A stretch of DNA of 64,000 bases from Mycolicibacterium mucogenicum DSM 44124 (GTDB lineage Bacteria; Actinomycetota; Actinomycetes; Mycobacteriales; Mycobacteriaceae): contig NZ_CP062008.1 of NCBI RefSeq assembly GCF_005670685.2, forward strand, positions 1,302,001 to 1,366,000, written 5' to 3'. A program made the position numbers and the translations under genes. A model generated the notes under the pieces. That model was not told the origin of the DNA. It searched no databases and saw only the letters and a list, made by a program, of their open reading frames with translations. This document shows positions 17,386 through 27,452 of the stretch, one piece after another; positions within the stretch are counted from its first letter, which is position 1; each line of letters begins with the position of its first letter.

Positions 17386-17457
17386 GACCCAGTTCTACGT
17401 ACCAGCACAGTCACAGGCACTGCTTACGCTCGCGCCGAACCTAAGGCGGCACAATGA

Positions 17458-18720
17458 GTGGCGATGACCATGAACGCCAAGCGCCGCAAGGCGCACGACA
17501 AGCTCGCGGCGCTGCCGGGGGTGCGGTCGGTGCGGCGACCGGTTCGGTCAAGTGGCGCTGAGGAATTCGATCTGTTCTATGTGCGGACCGGTCCGCCGGG
17601 CGACCATCCGCTGGTCATCATTCCGGGCGGGCCGGGTGCGGCGTCCATCGGGCATTACCGCAATCTGCGGCGTCATGCGACGGCCGCCGGCCTGGACGTC
17701 ATCATGGTCGAGCACCGCGGCGTCGGCATGTCGCGGCACGACGACGCCGGCGCTGACCTGCCCGCGGAGGCGCTGACCATCGAGGCTGCGGTCGACGATA
17801 TCGCGGCGGTTCTGGACGACGCCGGCGTCGAGTCTGCGGTGATCTACGGCACGTCGTACGGCAGCTACCTGGCGGCAGGTGTCGGCGTGCGCCATCCCGG
17901 CCGGGTGCAGGCGATGGTGCTGGACTCGCCGCTGCTGTGCGCCGACGATATCGACGCGGTGCGCGAGGCCACCCGAGCCGTGCTGTGGGACGGCACCGCA
18001 CCGTCGACGGAGGGGCTGGCCAGCCGGGTGCGGGGTCTGGCCGCGGACGGGCAGCTGACGCCCTGGGTGGTGCAGCTGGCGACGGGACTGTACGGCCTGG
18101 TCGGTCCGGAGGTGCTGGAGCAGCAGCTCGAGTTGCTGCTCACCGGACGCGGACTGCTGTGGCACGCCATCGGGCACAGCACCAAGCTGTTGTTCGAGAG
18201 CAAGACGCCGTACCGCCATGAACCCGACCTGGTCGAGCACATCGGCTACCAGGAGCTCAACTACGCTCCCGAACCCGACGGCCTGCCGATCGACCCGGCG
18301 CTGGCGTACCGCGAATCCGCCACCGGTGACCCGGATTTCGTCGCGGAACCGTTCGACCTCGTGGCCGCGATGCCGGGATTCGACTGGCCGACCGTGGTGA
18401 TCTCCGGCGGGCGGGATTTGATCACCCCGCCGGCCGTCGCCCAGCGGGTCGCCGGGCTGATTCCCGGCGCCGTACTGCTGGAACTGCCCAGCGCGGGCCA
18501 CAGTGTGCTCGACATGCGCGAGGGCGCGGCACTGACCATCGCCACTGCGGTGTGTGCCGGCGAATATGCGGAATTGCCGGACCGGGCAACCGAATTGGAC
18601 AATGCGCCGCCGGACTTCACGGTGCGCCTGATGGTCAAGGGCATCGCGACGGCCGCAGCCGCCGAGTCGCTGGTGCCGGCCGGGCTGCCGCGGGCCATCA
18701 GGCAGCTCAGGACCTGGTAG
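17458..18720 (+). CDS. Alpha/beta hydrolase, peptidase S33 / prolyl-aminopeptidase-like
   Basis: 420 aa. Oxyanion-hole motif IPGGPGAAS (about 55-63), strand-turn VEHRGVGMS (about 84-92), nucleophile elbow GTSYGS with Ser133, acid in SGGRDL (about 321) and His in SAGHSVLD (about 344). The layout matches the tripeptidyl/prolyl aminopeptidase group of hydrolases. No signal peptide, so cytoplasmic. Start could be GTG at 17458 or ATG at 17464. Divergent from the flavoprotein gene with 72 bp between. Confidence 0.83.
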   Translation: MAMTMNAKRRKAHDKLAALPGVRSVRRPVRSSGAEEFDLFYVRTGPPGDHPLVIIPGGPGAASIGHYRNLRRHATAAGLDVIMVEHRGVGMSRHDDAGADLPAEALTIEAAVDDIAAVLDDAGVESAVIYGTSYGSYLAAGVGVRHPGRVQAMVLDSPLLCADDIDAVREATRAVLWDGTAPSTEGLASRVRGLAADGQLTPWVVQLATGLYGLVGPEVLEQQLELLLTGRGLLWHAIGHSTKLLFESKTPYRHEPDLVEHIGYQELNYAPEPDGLPIDPALAYRESATGDPDFVAEPFDLVAAMPGFDWPTVVISGGRDLITPPAVAQRVAGLIPGAVLLELPSAGHSVLDMREGAALTIATAVCAGEYAELPDRATELDNAPPDFTVRLMVKGIATAAAAESLVPAGLPRAIRQLRTW

Positions 18721-18721
18721 T

Positions 18722-20401
18722 TCAGGACTTGATGAAGCCGATCGTCATGTAGTTGAGGTCACCCAGGCCCGCTGGGCCGTAGTTGGCCAAAGTGCTTCGG
18801 ACCGCAGCGTTTCCGGGGGATTGCGCGAGCGGCAGGCTGAACGTTTCGGCCCACAGCATGCGGTCCAGCTGATTGGCCAGGGCCTGTGCCTTGACGGGAT
18901 CGAGTTCGTCGAGCGTCTGCTCGATCTTGGCGTCGATCTCGGGCGTGCCGACCTTGCCGAAGTTGCTCTCGCCGCCCGAGGCGTAGATCTGGGTCAGACC
19001 ACTCAACGGGAAGGCGTCGCCCTGCCAGGCGAAGGCGGCGATGTCGAAGTTACTGGGAATGATGTACTGGCTGAAGAAGTCTGCGCCCGAGGACACCACG
19101 AGTTCCAGCTTGACGCCGATATCGGCGAGGGTTTTCTGCGTCAGCTGCCCGATCTGCCGGCCGCTCGGGGCGTCGTAGAAGACGATCCGCACCTTCAACG
19201 GCTTGCCGTCCTTCTCCCGCACCGAGCGGCCCGCGGGCAGCTTCCAGCCCAGCGCGTCGAGTTCGCGCCGTGCCGCCTCCGGGTCGAAAGGTGTCCCGCC
19301 GCTGTTGTTCTGGTAGCCGGCCTGCCCCGCGACGTAGATGTGGTTGTTGAGTGGCACCGGGTTGTCCACCAGGCCGTGCTGCAGGACCGTCACGATGGTT
19401 TTTCGGTCGATGCCCATGGCGACCGCATGCCGCACTGCCGGATCGGCGAGGATCGAACCGGGCGCGCCGTTGAAGGTCAGGTGCGACCAGGTGGGTCCCG
19501 GCGCGGTGCGGATGTCGACCCCCTTGGTGCGCCGGGCGCGCACCATGTCGTCGATCGAGCCCAGCCCGGTGGCATCGATGGCGTTGTTCTGCAGCGCCGG
19601 GATACGCGCAGCGTCGTCGAGGACGAGGAACGTGATGCTGTCCAGCAGCGGCCGGGCGCCCCACCATTTCGGATTGCGGGTCAACGTGATTCGCTGCGCG
19701 CCGCGGTCGACGTTCGAGACGACGAACGGACCGGCCGACGGCCCGGGCTTGTTCAGCTGTCCCTTGTTGAACACCTCGGGATCGGTCGTCGAGACCTTGG
19801 GCAGCAACATGCCGTTGCCCGCGAACATGCCGCGCCACTCGGCGTAGGGCCGGGTGAACGTCATGACGGCCTGCCGGTCGTCGACGCCGCGGGTCACCGA
19901 GGCCACCCGCTCGCTGCCGTTGGGGCTCGCGATCTGGAACCGGGGGTCCTTCCCGGTCGTCGCGGTGACCTCGGCGGCGATGTCCTCCCAGGTGATCGGG
20001 GCGCCGTCGCTCCAGACCGCCTTGGGGTTGATGGTGTAGGTGACCACCTGCGGATTGGTGCTGGTGAGCTGGATGTCCGTGAAGTAGTCGTGGTTGACGG
20101 TGGTCGAACCGTCGGGTCCGACGATGAACGCCCGCGGCAGGGTGGGCCGGAGGATCGCGGCGGTGTCGACGGTGTTGCCGTCGATGTTCAGCGTGTTGAA
20201 GTTGTCCGGGAACGCGGTGAGCGCCAGGCGCAGATTGCCGCCGTCCCTCAGGGTCGCCGGGTCGCGTGGGTTGAGGTCGTTGGCCGCACCGAGTTTCGGC
20301 GCGCCGGCGCTGGACCCGCGGTACTCGCTCGAGCAACCGGCCACCAGGGCGATCAAGGTCACGAGGGCCACCACCAGTTGACTGCGACGGGACGCCATCA
20401 T
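18722..20401 (-). CDS. oppA: OppA, peptide-binding lipoprotein of the oligopeptide ABC importer
   Basis: 559 aa. Signal peptide and lipobox LVAGC (Cys about 23), then the family-5 solute-binding fold: [20 protein letters not shown] (about 125), [15 protein letters not shown] (about 325) and the C-terminal lobe. Attached to the outer face of the membrane, it binds peptides and delivers them to OppBCD. The ATG overlaps the oppD stop (ATGA), fixing the start. Last gene of the oppB-oppC-oppD-oppA operon, as in Rv1283c-Rv1280c. Confidence 0.92.
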   Translation of the reverse strand: MMASRRSQLVVALVTLIALVAGCSSEYRGSSAGAPKLGAANDLNPRDPATLRDGGNLRLALTAFPDNFNTLNIDGNTVDTAAILRPTLPRAFIVGPDGSTTVNHDYFTDIQLTSTNPQVVTYTINPKAVWSDGAPITWEDIAAEVTATTGKDPRFQIASPNGSERVASVTRGVDDRQAVMTFTRPYAEWRGMFAGNGMLLPKVSTTDPEVFNKGQLNKPGPSAGPFVVSNVDRGAQRITLTRNPKWWGARPLLDSITFLVLDDAARIPALQNNAIDATGLGSIDDMVRARRTKGVDIRTAPGPTWSHLTFNGAPGSILADPAVRHAVAMGIDRKTIVTVLQHGLVDNPVPLNNHIYVAGQAGYQNNSGGTPFDPEAARRELDALGWKLPAGRSVREKDGKPLKVRIVFYDAPSGRQIGQLTQKTLADIGVKLELVVSSGADFFSQYIIPSNFDIAAFAWQGDAFPLSGLTQIYASGGESNFGKVGTPEIDAKIEQTLDELDPVKAQALANQLDRMLWAETFSLPLAQSPGNAAVRSTLANYGPAGLGDLNYMTIGFIKS

Positions 20402-22233
20402 TCACCTCCCGGCTGCGGCACGGCATCGAGCAGCCGCTGGGTGTACGGGTCCTGCGGGGCGCTGAAAACTTGTGCGGCATCGCCTTGTTCGACGACGGCG
20501 CCCTTGTACATCACCGCCACGGTGTGGGCGAGATGGCGGACAACCGAAAGGTCATGCGAGACAAACAGATACGACAGGTCGAAGCGCTGCTGCAGGTCCA
20601 GTAGCAGGTTGATGATGCCGGCCTGGATCGAGACGTCCAGCGCCGACACCGGTTCGTCGAGCGCCAGAATCTTGGGCTGACGCGCCAGGGCCCGGGCGAT
20701 GCCGATGCGCTGCTTCTGACCACCGGAGAACTCGGCTGGGTAGCGGGCCGCGTCCTCGTGTCGCAGCCCGACGATGCCGAGCAGTTCGGTGACGCGGTCG
20801 TCGATCCGGTTCTTGTCGAAACCGCCGACTCGCAAGGGTTCGGACAGCACGTCGAACACCGGCAGTCGCGGATCCAGCGCCGCCACCGGGTCCTGGAACA
20901 CCACCTGCAGGTCGCCGCGCAGCTCGCGGCGCGTCTCGCGGGTCAGGCCGGCCACGTCGTGGCCGAGCACCGTGATCGAACCCGATTGCGGCGCGGTCAG
21001 ATTCAGGATCTGGTGCAGCGTGGTGGTCTTGCCGGAGCCCGATTCACCGACGATGCCCAGGGTGCGGCCCTGCCGCAGCTGCAGGCTGACGCCGTCGACG
21101 GCGCGCAGCTCGCCGACCTTGCGCCGCAGCATCCCGCCGCTGAGCTTGAACGTCTTGACCAGGTCGCTCACCGCGAGCACCACCGGCCGGTCGGCACCGT
21201 CATCCGCGACGACCTCGGGTTCGGTTGCCACCCCGTAGATTTCGGCTGCGCTGCGCCCAGTCACCTGGTCGGTGTGGATGCAGGCGGCGGCGTGCCCGGG
21301 CGCGACGTCCAGCAGCGCGGGTTCGGCCGCCCGGCAGTCGTCGTCGGCCAGCGGGCAGCGCGGCGCGAAGGGGCAACCCGGCGGGAGTGCCGCCATCGAC
21401 GGTGGCGCGCCGGGGATCGGCACCAACCGCGAGCCCTGCGGCGCGTCGAGCCGCGGCACCGAGCCCAGCAGGCCGACGGTGTACGGCATCACCCGGTCGC
21501 GGTACAGGTTCGCCACCGGCGCGGTCTCGACAGCCCGGCCGGCGTACATCACCATTGCGCGGTCGGCGAATTCGGCGACCACACCCAGGTCGTGCGTGAT
21601 CATCAGCACCCCGGCGCCGGTGACGTCGCGTGCGGTGCGCAGCACGTCGAGGATCTGTGCCTGCACGGTGACGTCGAGCGCCGTGGTGGGTTCGTCGCAG
21701 ATGATGAGGTCGGGGTCGTTGGCGATCGCGGTGGCGATGACGACGCGCTGGCGCTCACCGCCCGACAGCTCATGCGGGAACGCGCGAGCGCGGGCCGCGG
21801 GCTGCTTGATGCCGACGAGTTCGAGCAGTTCGACCGCCCGGGCGCGCGCGGCGCGCCGGTCCATCGAACGGTCGTGCACGCGAAGGGCTTCGGCGATCTG
21901 GTCACCGACGGTGTACACGGGGGTGAGCGCCGACATCGGGTCCTGGAACACCGTGCCGATCACCCGGCCGCGCACCTGGGACATCGCGTCGTCATCGAGC
22001 CCGACGAGCTGCTTGCCCTGCAGTTTCACCGAACCGGTCACCTGCGCGTGCTCGGGCAGCAGGCCCACCACCGCCATCGCGGTCGCGGACTTACCGGCGC
22101 CCGATTCACCGACCAAGGCCAGCACCTCGCCGGGCGCGATGTGAAAGTTCATGCCGCGCACCGCCGAGACGTCCTCGTCGGACGTCTGGAAGGTGACGGT
22201 GAGGTCGCGGACCTCGAGCAGCGGCGTGGTCAT
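20398..22233 (-). CDS. oppD: OppD, fused dual ATPase of the oligopeptide importer
   Basis: 611 aa with two complete ABC ATPase domains. First: [29 protein letters not shown]. Second: [29 protein letters not shown]. Between them [14 protein letters not shown] followed by a later Cys matches the Cys-rich motif of Opp/Dpp ATPases, reported to hold a 4Fe-4S cluster in the M. tuberculosis protein. The start [11 protein letters not shown] at 22233 overlaps the oppC stop (ATGA). Equivalent to OppD plus OppF of other bacteria in one chain. Confidence 0.93.
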   Translation of the reverse strand: MTTPLLEVRDLTVTFQTSDEDVSAVRGMNFHIAPGEVLALVGESGAGKSATAMAVVGLLPEHAQVTGSVKLQGKQLVGLDDDAMSQVRGRVIGTVFQDPMSALTPVYTVGDQIAEALRVHDRSMDRRAARARAVELLELVGIKQPAARARAFPHELSGGERQRVVIATAIANDPDLIICDEPTTALDVTVQAQILDVLRTARDVTGAGVLMITHDLGVVAEFADRAMVMYAGRAVETAPVANLYRDRVMPYTVGLLGSVPRLDAPQGSRLVPIPGAPPSMAALPPGCPFAPRCPLADDDCRAAEPALLDVAPGHAAACIHTDQVTGRSAAEIYGVATEPEVVADDGADRPVVLAVSDLVKTFKLSGGMLRRKVGELRAVDGVSLQLRQGRTLGIVGESGSGKTTTLHQILNLTAPQSGSITVLGHDVAGLTRETRRELRGDLQVVFQDPVAALDPRLPVFDVLSEPLRVGGFDKNRIDDRVTELLGIVGLRHEDAARYPAEFSGGQKQRIGIARALARQPKILALDEPVSALDVSIQAGIINLLLDLQQRFDLSYLFVSHDLSVVRHLAHTVAVMYKGAVVEQGDAAQVFSAPQDPYTQRLLDAVPQPGGE

Positions 22234-23144
22234 CGCTTCACCTCCGCGGACCGCCGCCGCCGACGCGGCCGTGCCGAGGGATCGAGCGCGTCGCGCAAGC
22301 CGTCGCCGATCAGGTTGGCGCACAGCACGATCAGTACCAGAACTCCGGCCGGGAACAGGAACACCCAGGGGAACGTGGTGACCGACGGCGTGCCGTCGGC
22401 GATCAACGTACCCAGCGACACGTCGGGCGGCTGCACGCCGAAACCCAGGTAACTCAAACCGGTTTCGGCCAGGATCGCGACGCCGACGTTGAGTGTGGTG
22501 TCGATGATGAGGATCGACGCCACGTTCGGCACGATGTGCCGGGCGATGATCCGGGCGTGACTGACACCCATATACCGTGCGGCCGTGACGAACTCACGTT
22601 CGCGCAGGCTCATGGTGAGGCCGCGCACCATGCGGGAGCTGATCATCCACGAGAACGCCGCCAGCAGAATCACCAGCCACAGCACCGTGCTCTGGTGCCG
22701 GATGCGGGGCGTGACGATCGCGATGAGGATGAAACCGGGGATCACGAGCAGCAGGTCGACGATCCACATCAGCACCCGGTCGCGCCAGCCACCGAAGTAG
22801 CCTGCCACCGAGCCGACCGTCGCGGCGATGACCGTCGAGATCACGGCGACGCACACGCCGATCAGCATCGACTTCTGCATGCCGCGCAACGTCTGCGCGA
22901 GCACGTCCTGCCCGAGGGCATTGGTGCCGAACAGGTGCCGGCCGTCGGGAGGCTGCAGCAGGGCGTCGAAATCCATGTCGGTGTACGCGTAGGGGAGCAG
23001 CGGCGGCAGGGCGTAGCAGCCGACGAAGAGCGCCACCAGCAGCACGAGCGACACCACGGCGGGGCGGTTGCGGACGAAGCGCCGCGCCACCAACGTGCGC
23101 CGCGATGCGAACCGGGCGCGCGGCAGCCCGAACTGGACGCTCAT
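22230..23144 (-). CDS. oppC: OppC, permease of the oligopeptide importer
   Basis: 304 aa with an N-terminal helix and five further membrane segments. It has the Dpp/Opp permease N-terminal domain ([17 protein letters not shown]) and the cytoplasmic EAA-type loop around [20 protein letters not shown] (about 203-222), which contacts the ATPase. The start [10 protein letters not shown] at 23144 overlaps the oppB stop (ATGA). C-terminal tail rich in Arg. Confidence 0.92.
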   Translation of the reverse strand: MSVQFGLPRARFASRRTLVARRFVRNRPAVVSLVLLVALFVGCYALPPLLPYAYTDMDFDALLQPPDGRHLFGTNALGQDVLAQTLRGMQKSMLIGVCVAVISTVIAATVGSVAGYFGGWRDRVLMWIVDLLLVIPGFILIAIVTPRIRHQSTVLWLVILLAAFSWMISSRMVRGLTMSLREREFVTAARYMGVSHARIIARHIVPNVASILIIDTTLNVGVAILAETGLSYLGFGVQPPDVSLGTLIADGTPSVTTFPWVFLFPAGVLVLIVLCANLIGDGLRDALDPSARPRRRRRSAEVKR

Positions 23145-24115
23145 GAGACCCGCACCCGGGGGTCGAGGGCGGCATAGACGACATCGGATAGCAGGCCGCC
23201 GATCAGGATCGTCGTCCCGGAGAACAAGGTGAACGCCGCGACGATGTTGGCGTCCTGGCCTTGAATGCCCTGCACCATCCATTCGCCCATGCCATGCCAG
23301 CCGAAGATCTTCTCGACGAACACCGCACCGGTGACCAGGCCCGCGACGCCGTAGGCGAACAGCGTCGCCATGGGGATCAGCGCGGTGCGCAGCCCGTGCT
23401 TGAAGAGCGCCCGGCGCCGGGTCAGGCCCTTGGCGCGGGCGGTCCGGATGAAGTCCTGGCCGAGCACGTCGAGCATCGCGTTGCGCTGGTAACGGCTGTA
23501 TCCGGCGATGGCGCCGAGGGCCAACGTGGCGGTCGGCAACACCAGGTGCTGCAGCCGGTCGACGAACCCGTGCCAGCCGCCCGCCGCGTAGGGCGAGGTC
23601 TCACCCGTGTACTGGAACAGCTGGAAGCCCAGCACTTCGTTGATGCCGAGCGCGCCGAGGATCAGCAGGTTCGCGATGACGAATGTCGGGGCGCTGAGAA
23701 TCAGCAGCGCCAGCACGGTGATGGTGCGGTCGGAGAATCGATACTGCCGGATGGCCCCCCACGCCCCGATGATCACGCCGATGATGGAACCCAGGATCGA
23801 CCCGATGGCCACCAGCCGCAGGCTGATCCACACCCGTCGTCCCAGTTCTGCTGAAACCGGTTGCCCGGTAACGGTTTTCCCGAAGTCGCCGTGCACCGCG
23901 CCGGACACCCAGTTGGCGTAACGCGGCAGCAGTGGCTTGTCGAGACCCAGGTCGTGGGCCTTGGCGTCGATGACGGATTGCGGCGGCCGCGGGTTGCGCT
24001 GTAACAGGTTGTCCAGCGGATGGAAGGTCACCGACGTCAGCGCGAACGTCAGGAACGTCGCCAGCGTCAACAGGATCGCGTAGTTGAACAATCGGCGGAT
24101 CAGGAACCGCGTCAT
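23141..24115 (-). CDS. oppB: OppB, permease of the oligopeptide importer
   Basis: 324 aa. N terminus MTRFLIRRLFNYAILL with the first helix, then a periplasmic segment containing LGLDKPLLPRYANWVSGA, and the permease core with the ATPase-coupling loop DFIRTARAKGLTRRRALFKH (about 215-235). First gene of the opp operon; about 225 bp of non-coding DNA upstream must hold its promoter. The longer open frame is rejected because the Opp N terminus begins at 24115. Confidence 0.92.
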   Translation of the reverse strand: MTRFLIRRLFNYAILLTLATFLTFALTSVTFHPLDNLLQRNPRPPQSVIDAKAHDLGLDKPLLPRYANWVSGAVHGDFGKTVTGQPVSAELGRRVWISLRLVAIGSILGSIIGVIIGAWGAIRQYRFSDRTITVLALLILSAPTFVIANLLILGALGINEVLGFQLFQYTGETSPYAAGGWHGFVDRLQHLVLPTATLALGAIAGYSRYQRNAMLDVLGQDFIRTARAKGLTRRRALFKHGLRTALIPMATLFAYGVAGLVTGAVFVEKIFGWHGMGEWMVQGIQGQDANIVAAFTLFSGTTILIGGLLSDVVYAALDPRVRVS

Positions 24116-24341
24116 GGGTTGCTCGCTGGAAACCGCATCTGGACAGGTTAAGAGATCCCGGCGCACTAGCGCGGGATTGGCGCCCGATGGCCGCGGCCGT
24201 CCTGTTTCTGCGCTGGTGACGCACCAGTTCTGAATTCGGTGGAATACCTGAGGGCCGGGGCGACTTGAAACTGTTCGACCGGCTGCGTGCCCCAACGGTG
24301 TGGCGAATCGCGGCGGATCGCGTCTAGGTGGGAGACCCGCG

Positions 24342-24587
24342 ATGACTCAAACCAAGCATTCTGAAATCAACAAGAAGTGGGCAGCCGGCGTTATCGCCGG
24401 GAGTATGGCTGTCTGTGCGACGGCCGTGGTGCTTGTCGGAGCGCAGGCGCATTCCCTGAAAACGACATCGGCCAACGGCACTTCAGTCAGTTCCGTTGTG
24501 AGCGCCACGACGGTGGGGCCGATCATCAGCGCCGCGCCGGCGATCACCGGGCCCGCTCCGCTGTACCCGGGGCAGGACCCGGGCTAA
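24342..24587 (+). CDS. Small exported or membrane-anchored protein, 81 aa (paralog 1)
   Basis: ATG at 24342 behind a GGTGGGAGA ribosome-binding region. One hydrophobic segment (about 14-35) after a polar N terminus, then a Ser/Thr/Val-rich tail ending in AITGPAPLYPGQDPG. The protein at 24767 shares the layout and the C-terminal motif ITGxAPLxxGQxP, so they are tandem paralogs. No Cys lipobox. Probably exported or anchored by the uncleaved helix. Function unknown; it may be specific to mycobacteria. Confidence 0.72.
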   Translation: MTQTKHSEINKKWAAGVIAGSMAVCATAVVLVGAQAHSLKTTSANGTSVSSVVSATTVGPIISAAPAITGPAPLYPGQDPG

Positions 24588-24766
24588 TCAGTTTCGCGGC
24601 GGAGAGGCCTTCGCTGCGGCCCAGATTCGATCTGCGCGCTATGAAGGGCGAACTGCCAGAAGCGATTCAGCGCACTGTCAGATTGCCGCGCTTGACTTGA
24701 GGCATATGACCGGCCGCCTGCACCGGCGGCGCGGCGCAGTTGTCCCAAGCACACGGGAGGCAAACC

Positions 24767-25015
24767 ATGAGTCGAGCAGAGACTTCCGGAATCACCATGA
24801 AATGGGCAATCGGCCTCATCGGCGGAAGCGCGGTGATGGGCGCCGCCGCGGTATGTGCCGGCGTGTTGGCAGGCCCGTCCCAGACGACGACGGCCAACAG
24901 CACGTTGATCACGTCGACGAGCACGACCGCGCCGGTCACCTTCGCGGCGCCGTCGATCACCGGCAAGGCTCCGCTGTGGGCCGGGCAGTCGCCCGACACC
25001 AACCCGCAGGGCTAG
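24767..25015 (+). CDS. Small exported or membrane-anchored protein, 82 aa (paralog 2)
   Basis: Start MSRAETSGITMKWAIG at 24767 behind CGGGAGG. A hydrophobic segment (about 13-36), a Thr/Ser-rich stretch and a C terminus with SITGKAPLWAGQSP resemble the protein encoded at 24342; both also share KWAxGxIxGS near the membrane segment. It is 67 bp upstream of the two-component regulator frame and in the same orientation. A longer frame beginning at 24740 is possible but has a poorer ribosome-binding site. Confidence 0.72.
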   Translation: MSRAETSGITMKWAIGLIGGSAVMGAAAVCAGVLAGPSQTTTANSTLITSTSTTAPVTFAAPSITGKAPLWAGQSPDTNPQG

Positions 25016-25091
25016 CGCGGCACGGCCGAGACCGGGGATTCACAGCTCGCACATAGAATCGCCACAGTCGCGCCCCACACCAGTGCGAATA

Positions 25092-25856
25092 ATGGAAGCT
25101 GTGACAGGTCCCAGCAGTACCGCCCGTGACAGTGAAGCCCCGCGTGTCGTCATGCACCGAGCTGACGGCAAGCCGATCAACGTTCTCGTGGTCGACGACG
25201 AGCCCGTTCTCGCCGAGCTCGTCTCCATGGCACTGCGCTACGAAGGCTGGGACATCGCCACAGCCGGCGACGGCGCGACGGCGATCGCGCTGGCCAAGGA
25301 CAACCCGCCCGACGTGGTGGTACTGGACGTGATGCTGCCCGACATGAGCGGGCTCGATGTGCTGCGCAAGCTGCGCGAACAGATCCCGGGCCTGCCCCTG
25401 CTGCTGCTGACCGCCAAGGACTCGGTCGAGGACCGCATCGCCGGCCTCACCGCGGGCGGCGACGACTACGTGACCAAACCGTTCAGCATCGAGGAAGTGG
25501 TGCTGCGGCTGCGCGCGCTGCTGCGGCGCACCGGTGTCGCGAACGAAGCCGGTGACGCGCAGATCGTCGTCGGCGACCTGGTGCTCGACGAGGACAGCCA
25601 CGAGGTGACGCGCGCCGGCGAACAGATCACCCTGACCGCTACCGAGTTCGAACTGCTGCGGTACATGATGCGCAACTCCAAGCGGGTGCTGAGCAAGGCC
25701 CAGATTCTGGACCGCGTGTGGAGCTACGACTTCGGCGGCCGCTCCAACATCGTCGAGCTCTACGTGTCGTACCTGCGCAAGAAGATCGACAGTGGCCGCG
25801 AGCCCATGATCCACACCCTGCGCGGCGCCGGATATGTCCTCCGACCCGCTCGCTGA
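25092..25856 (+). CDS. OmpR/PhoB-type response regulator (TrcR/PhoP-like)
   Basis: 254 aa from this ATG. Receiver domain about 30-145 with acidic pocket VDDE, phosphoacceptor D79 in VVLDVMLPD, Thr in LLLTAKDS and Lys in YVTKPFS. C-terminal winged helix with TEFELLRYMMRNSKRVLSK and SNIVELYVSYLRKKID. Start uncertain: GTG 25083, ATG 25092 or GTG 25101 are all in frame and none has a strong ribosome-binding site. Overlaps the kinase gene by 23 bp. It resembles mycobacterial TrcR/PhoP, but I cannot assign the ortholog. Confidence 0.9.
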   Translation: MEAVTGPSSTARDSEAPRVVMHRADGKPINVLVVDDEPVLAELVSMALRYEGWDIATAGDGATAIALAKDNPPDVVVLDVMLPDMSGLDVLRKLREQIPGLPLLLLTAKDSVEDRIAGLTAGGDDYVTKPFSIEEVVLRLRALLRRTGVANEAGDAQIVVGDLVLDEDSHEVTRAGEQITLTATEFELLRYMMRNSKRVLSKAQILDRVWSYDFGGRSNIVELYVSYLRKKIDSGREPMIHTLRGAGYVLRPAR

Positions 25857-27438
25857 GGCCGGCACGCGCATCTGGCATCCGCGCACGTGGTCGCTGCGGG
25901 TGCGACTGCTGGTCACCCAGGTCCTGCTGCTGGCGCTGGTCATCGTCGGCGTCGGCGCCGCGACCGAGTTTGCGCTGCAGCGCTTTCTGCTGCACCAGCT
26001 GGACGACCAGGTGCTGGAGGCGGGCCGGCGCTCTGCCGCCATTTTCGAACTGCCACCGCCGCCCATGGCACCGCCTCTGACCGGCGGGGTGCCCAGGCCG
26101 TCCATGGACCCACATTTCCGGATGCGCTTCGACCCCGAGGCCGGCCCCGGCCCCGGCTTCCTCAACGCGCCCGGGCAGGCCGTGGGCACCATCGGCGCGG
26201 TGGTGTTCCGTGGCCAGGTCGACGCCGGCGTCATCACCTCCGAGGGCAGTCGTGACTCGGTAACCACCACGGCCACAGCACAATTGGCGCAGGTGCGACC
26301 CGATCGCAAGATTCGCACCATGGACATCGACGGTGTGGGGACCTACCGGGTCATCGGCCTGCATCCCCGCCACGGCGGTCCGCAGACGATCGTCACCGGC
26401 CTGCCCACCCGGCACGTCGACAACACCCTGCTGTGGGTGCTCGGCATGTTCTGCGCGGTGGGTGCTCTGGCACTGATCGGGGCGACGGTGGTCGGGGTGT
26501 GGATCATCCGCCGTCAACTCGCCCCGCTGTCACGGGTTTCCGCCGCCGCGCGTGATGTCGCGGACCGGGAGCTGGACCGCGGCGAGGTGCAGCTGCCGAC
26601 GGAGATCGTGCACGTCGATCCCGTCGCCGCGCACACCGAGGTCGGCCAGTTGGGTTCGGCACTGAACCGCATGCTGGACCGGATCGCCGGCGCGCTCGCG
26701 GCCCGTCATGCCAGTGAGACCCGGGTGCGCCAATTCGTGGCCGACGCCAGTCATGAACTCCGCACGCCGCTCGCCGCGATCCGCGGCTATACCGAACTGG
26801 CACAACGTAAGAGCGACGAGCTGCCCGCCGACGTCGCGCACGCGATGAACCGCGTCGAATCCGAGACGGTCCGGATGACCCGGCTCGTCGAGGACATGCT
26901 GCTGCTGGCCCGGCTCGATGCCGGCCGACCGCTGGAGATGGAGAACGTCGACCTGTCCCAACTGGTCGTCGACGCCGTCAGCGATGCCCACGTCGCCGGC
27001 CCCGATCACAACTGGTCGCTGGACCTGCCCGAGGAACCCGTCACCATCGAGGGCGATCCGGCGCGGCTGCACCAGGTGCTGGTGAACCTGCTGGCGAACG
27101 CGCGCACGCACACGCCGGCGGGCACGTCGGTGACGATCGCGCTGTCCGCCGATGCGGACGCCACGGTGATCAGCGTCGCCGACGACGGTCCGGGAATTCC
27201 AAAGACGTTGCAGCCCGAGGTGTTCGAGCGGTTCGCCCGCGGCGACTCGTCGCGGTCCCGGCAAGCCGGCAGCACCGGCCTGGGGCTGGCCATCGTCGCC
27301 GCGGTGGTGAAAGCGCACGGCGGCACCATCAGCGTCGACAGCCGGCCCGGAGCGACGGTGTTCACCGTGCGCCTGCCCGCGGGCCCCGCGGCTCCGGTCT
27401 CACAGCCGCCGCACAGCATCGCCTCGACGTCCGCCTAA
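25834..27438 (+). CDS. Sensor histidine kinase (TrcS-like), cognate of the upstream regulator
   Basis: 534 aa. TM1 about 22-45, a Pro-rich extracytoplasmic sensor of about 150 residues (includes ELPPPPMAPPL), TM2 about 199-224, HAMP, then HisKA with FVADASHELRTPL (His307) and an ATPase domain with N box LVNLLANARTHT, G1 DDGPGIP and G2 STGLGLAIV. Overlaps the regulator gene by 23 bp, so the pair is one operon. The glycosyltransferase cassette starts 14 bp after its stop, which suggests the same transcript or a regulatory link. Confidence 0.92.
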   Translation: MSSDPLAEAGTRIWHPRTWSLRVRLLVTQVLLLALVIVGVGAATEFALQRFLLHQLDDQVLEAGRRSAAIFELPPPPMAPPLTGGVPRPSMDPHFRMRFDPEAGPGPGFLNAPGQAVGTIGAVVFRGQVDAGVITSEGSRDSVTTTATAQLAQVRPDRKIRTMDIDGVGTYRVIGLHPRHGGPQTIVTGLPTRHVDNTLLWVLGMFCAVGALALIGATVVGVWIIRRQLAPLSRVSAAARDVADRELDRGEVQLPTEIVHVDPVAAHTEVGQLGSALNRMLDRIAGALAARHASETRVRQFVADASHELRTPLAAIRGYTELAQRKSDELPADVAHAMNRVESETVRMTRLVEDMLLLARLDAGRPLEMENVDLSQLVVDAVSDAHVAGPDHNWSLDLPEEPVTIEGDPARLHQVLVNLLANARTHTPAGTSVTIALSADADATVISVADDGPGIPKTLQPEVFERFARGDSSRSRQAGSTGLGLAIVAAVVKAHGGTISVDSRPGATVFTVRLPAGPAAPVSQPPHSIASTSA

Positions 27439-27452
27439 TCAACGCTCCCACA

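Noticed and set aside
18821..20680. 619-aa plus-strand frame opposite oppA
   Set aside because: Same reason: oppA has a lipobox and family motifs on the minus strand, and the opposite frame is low-complexity.
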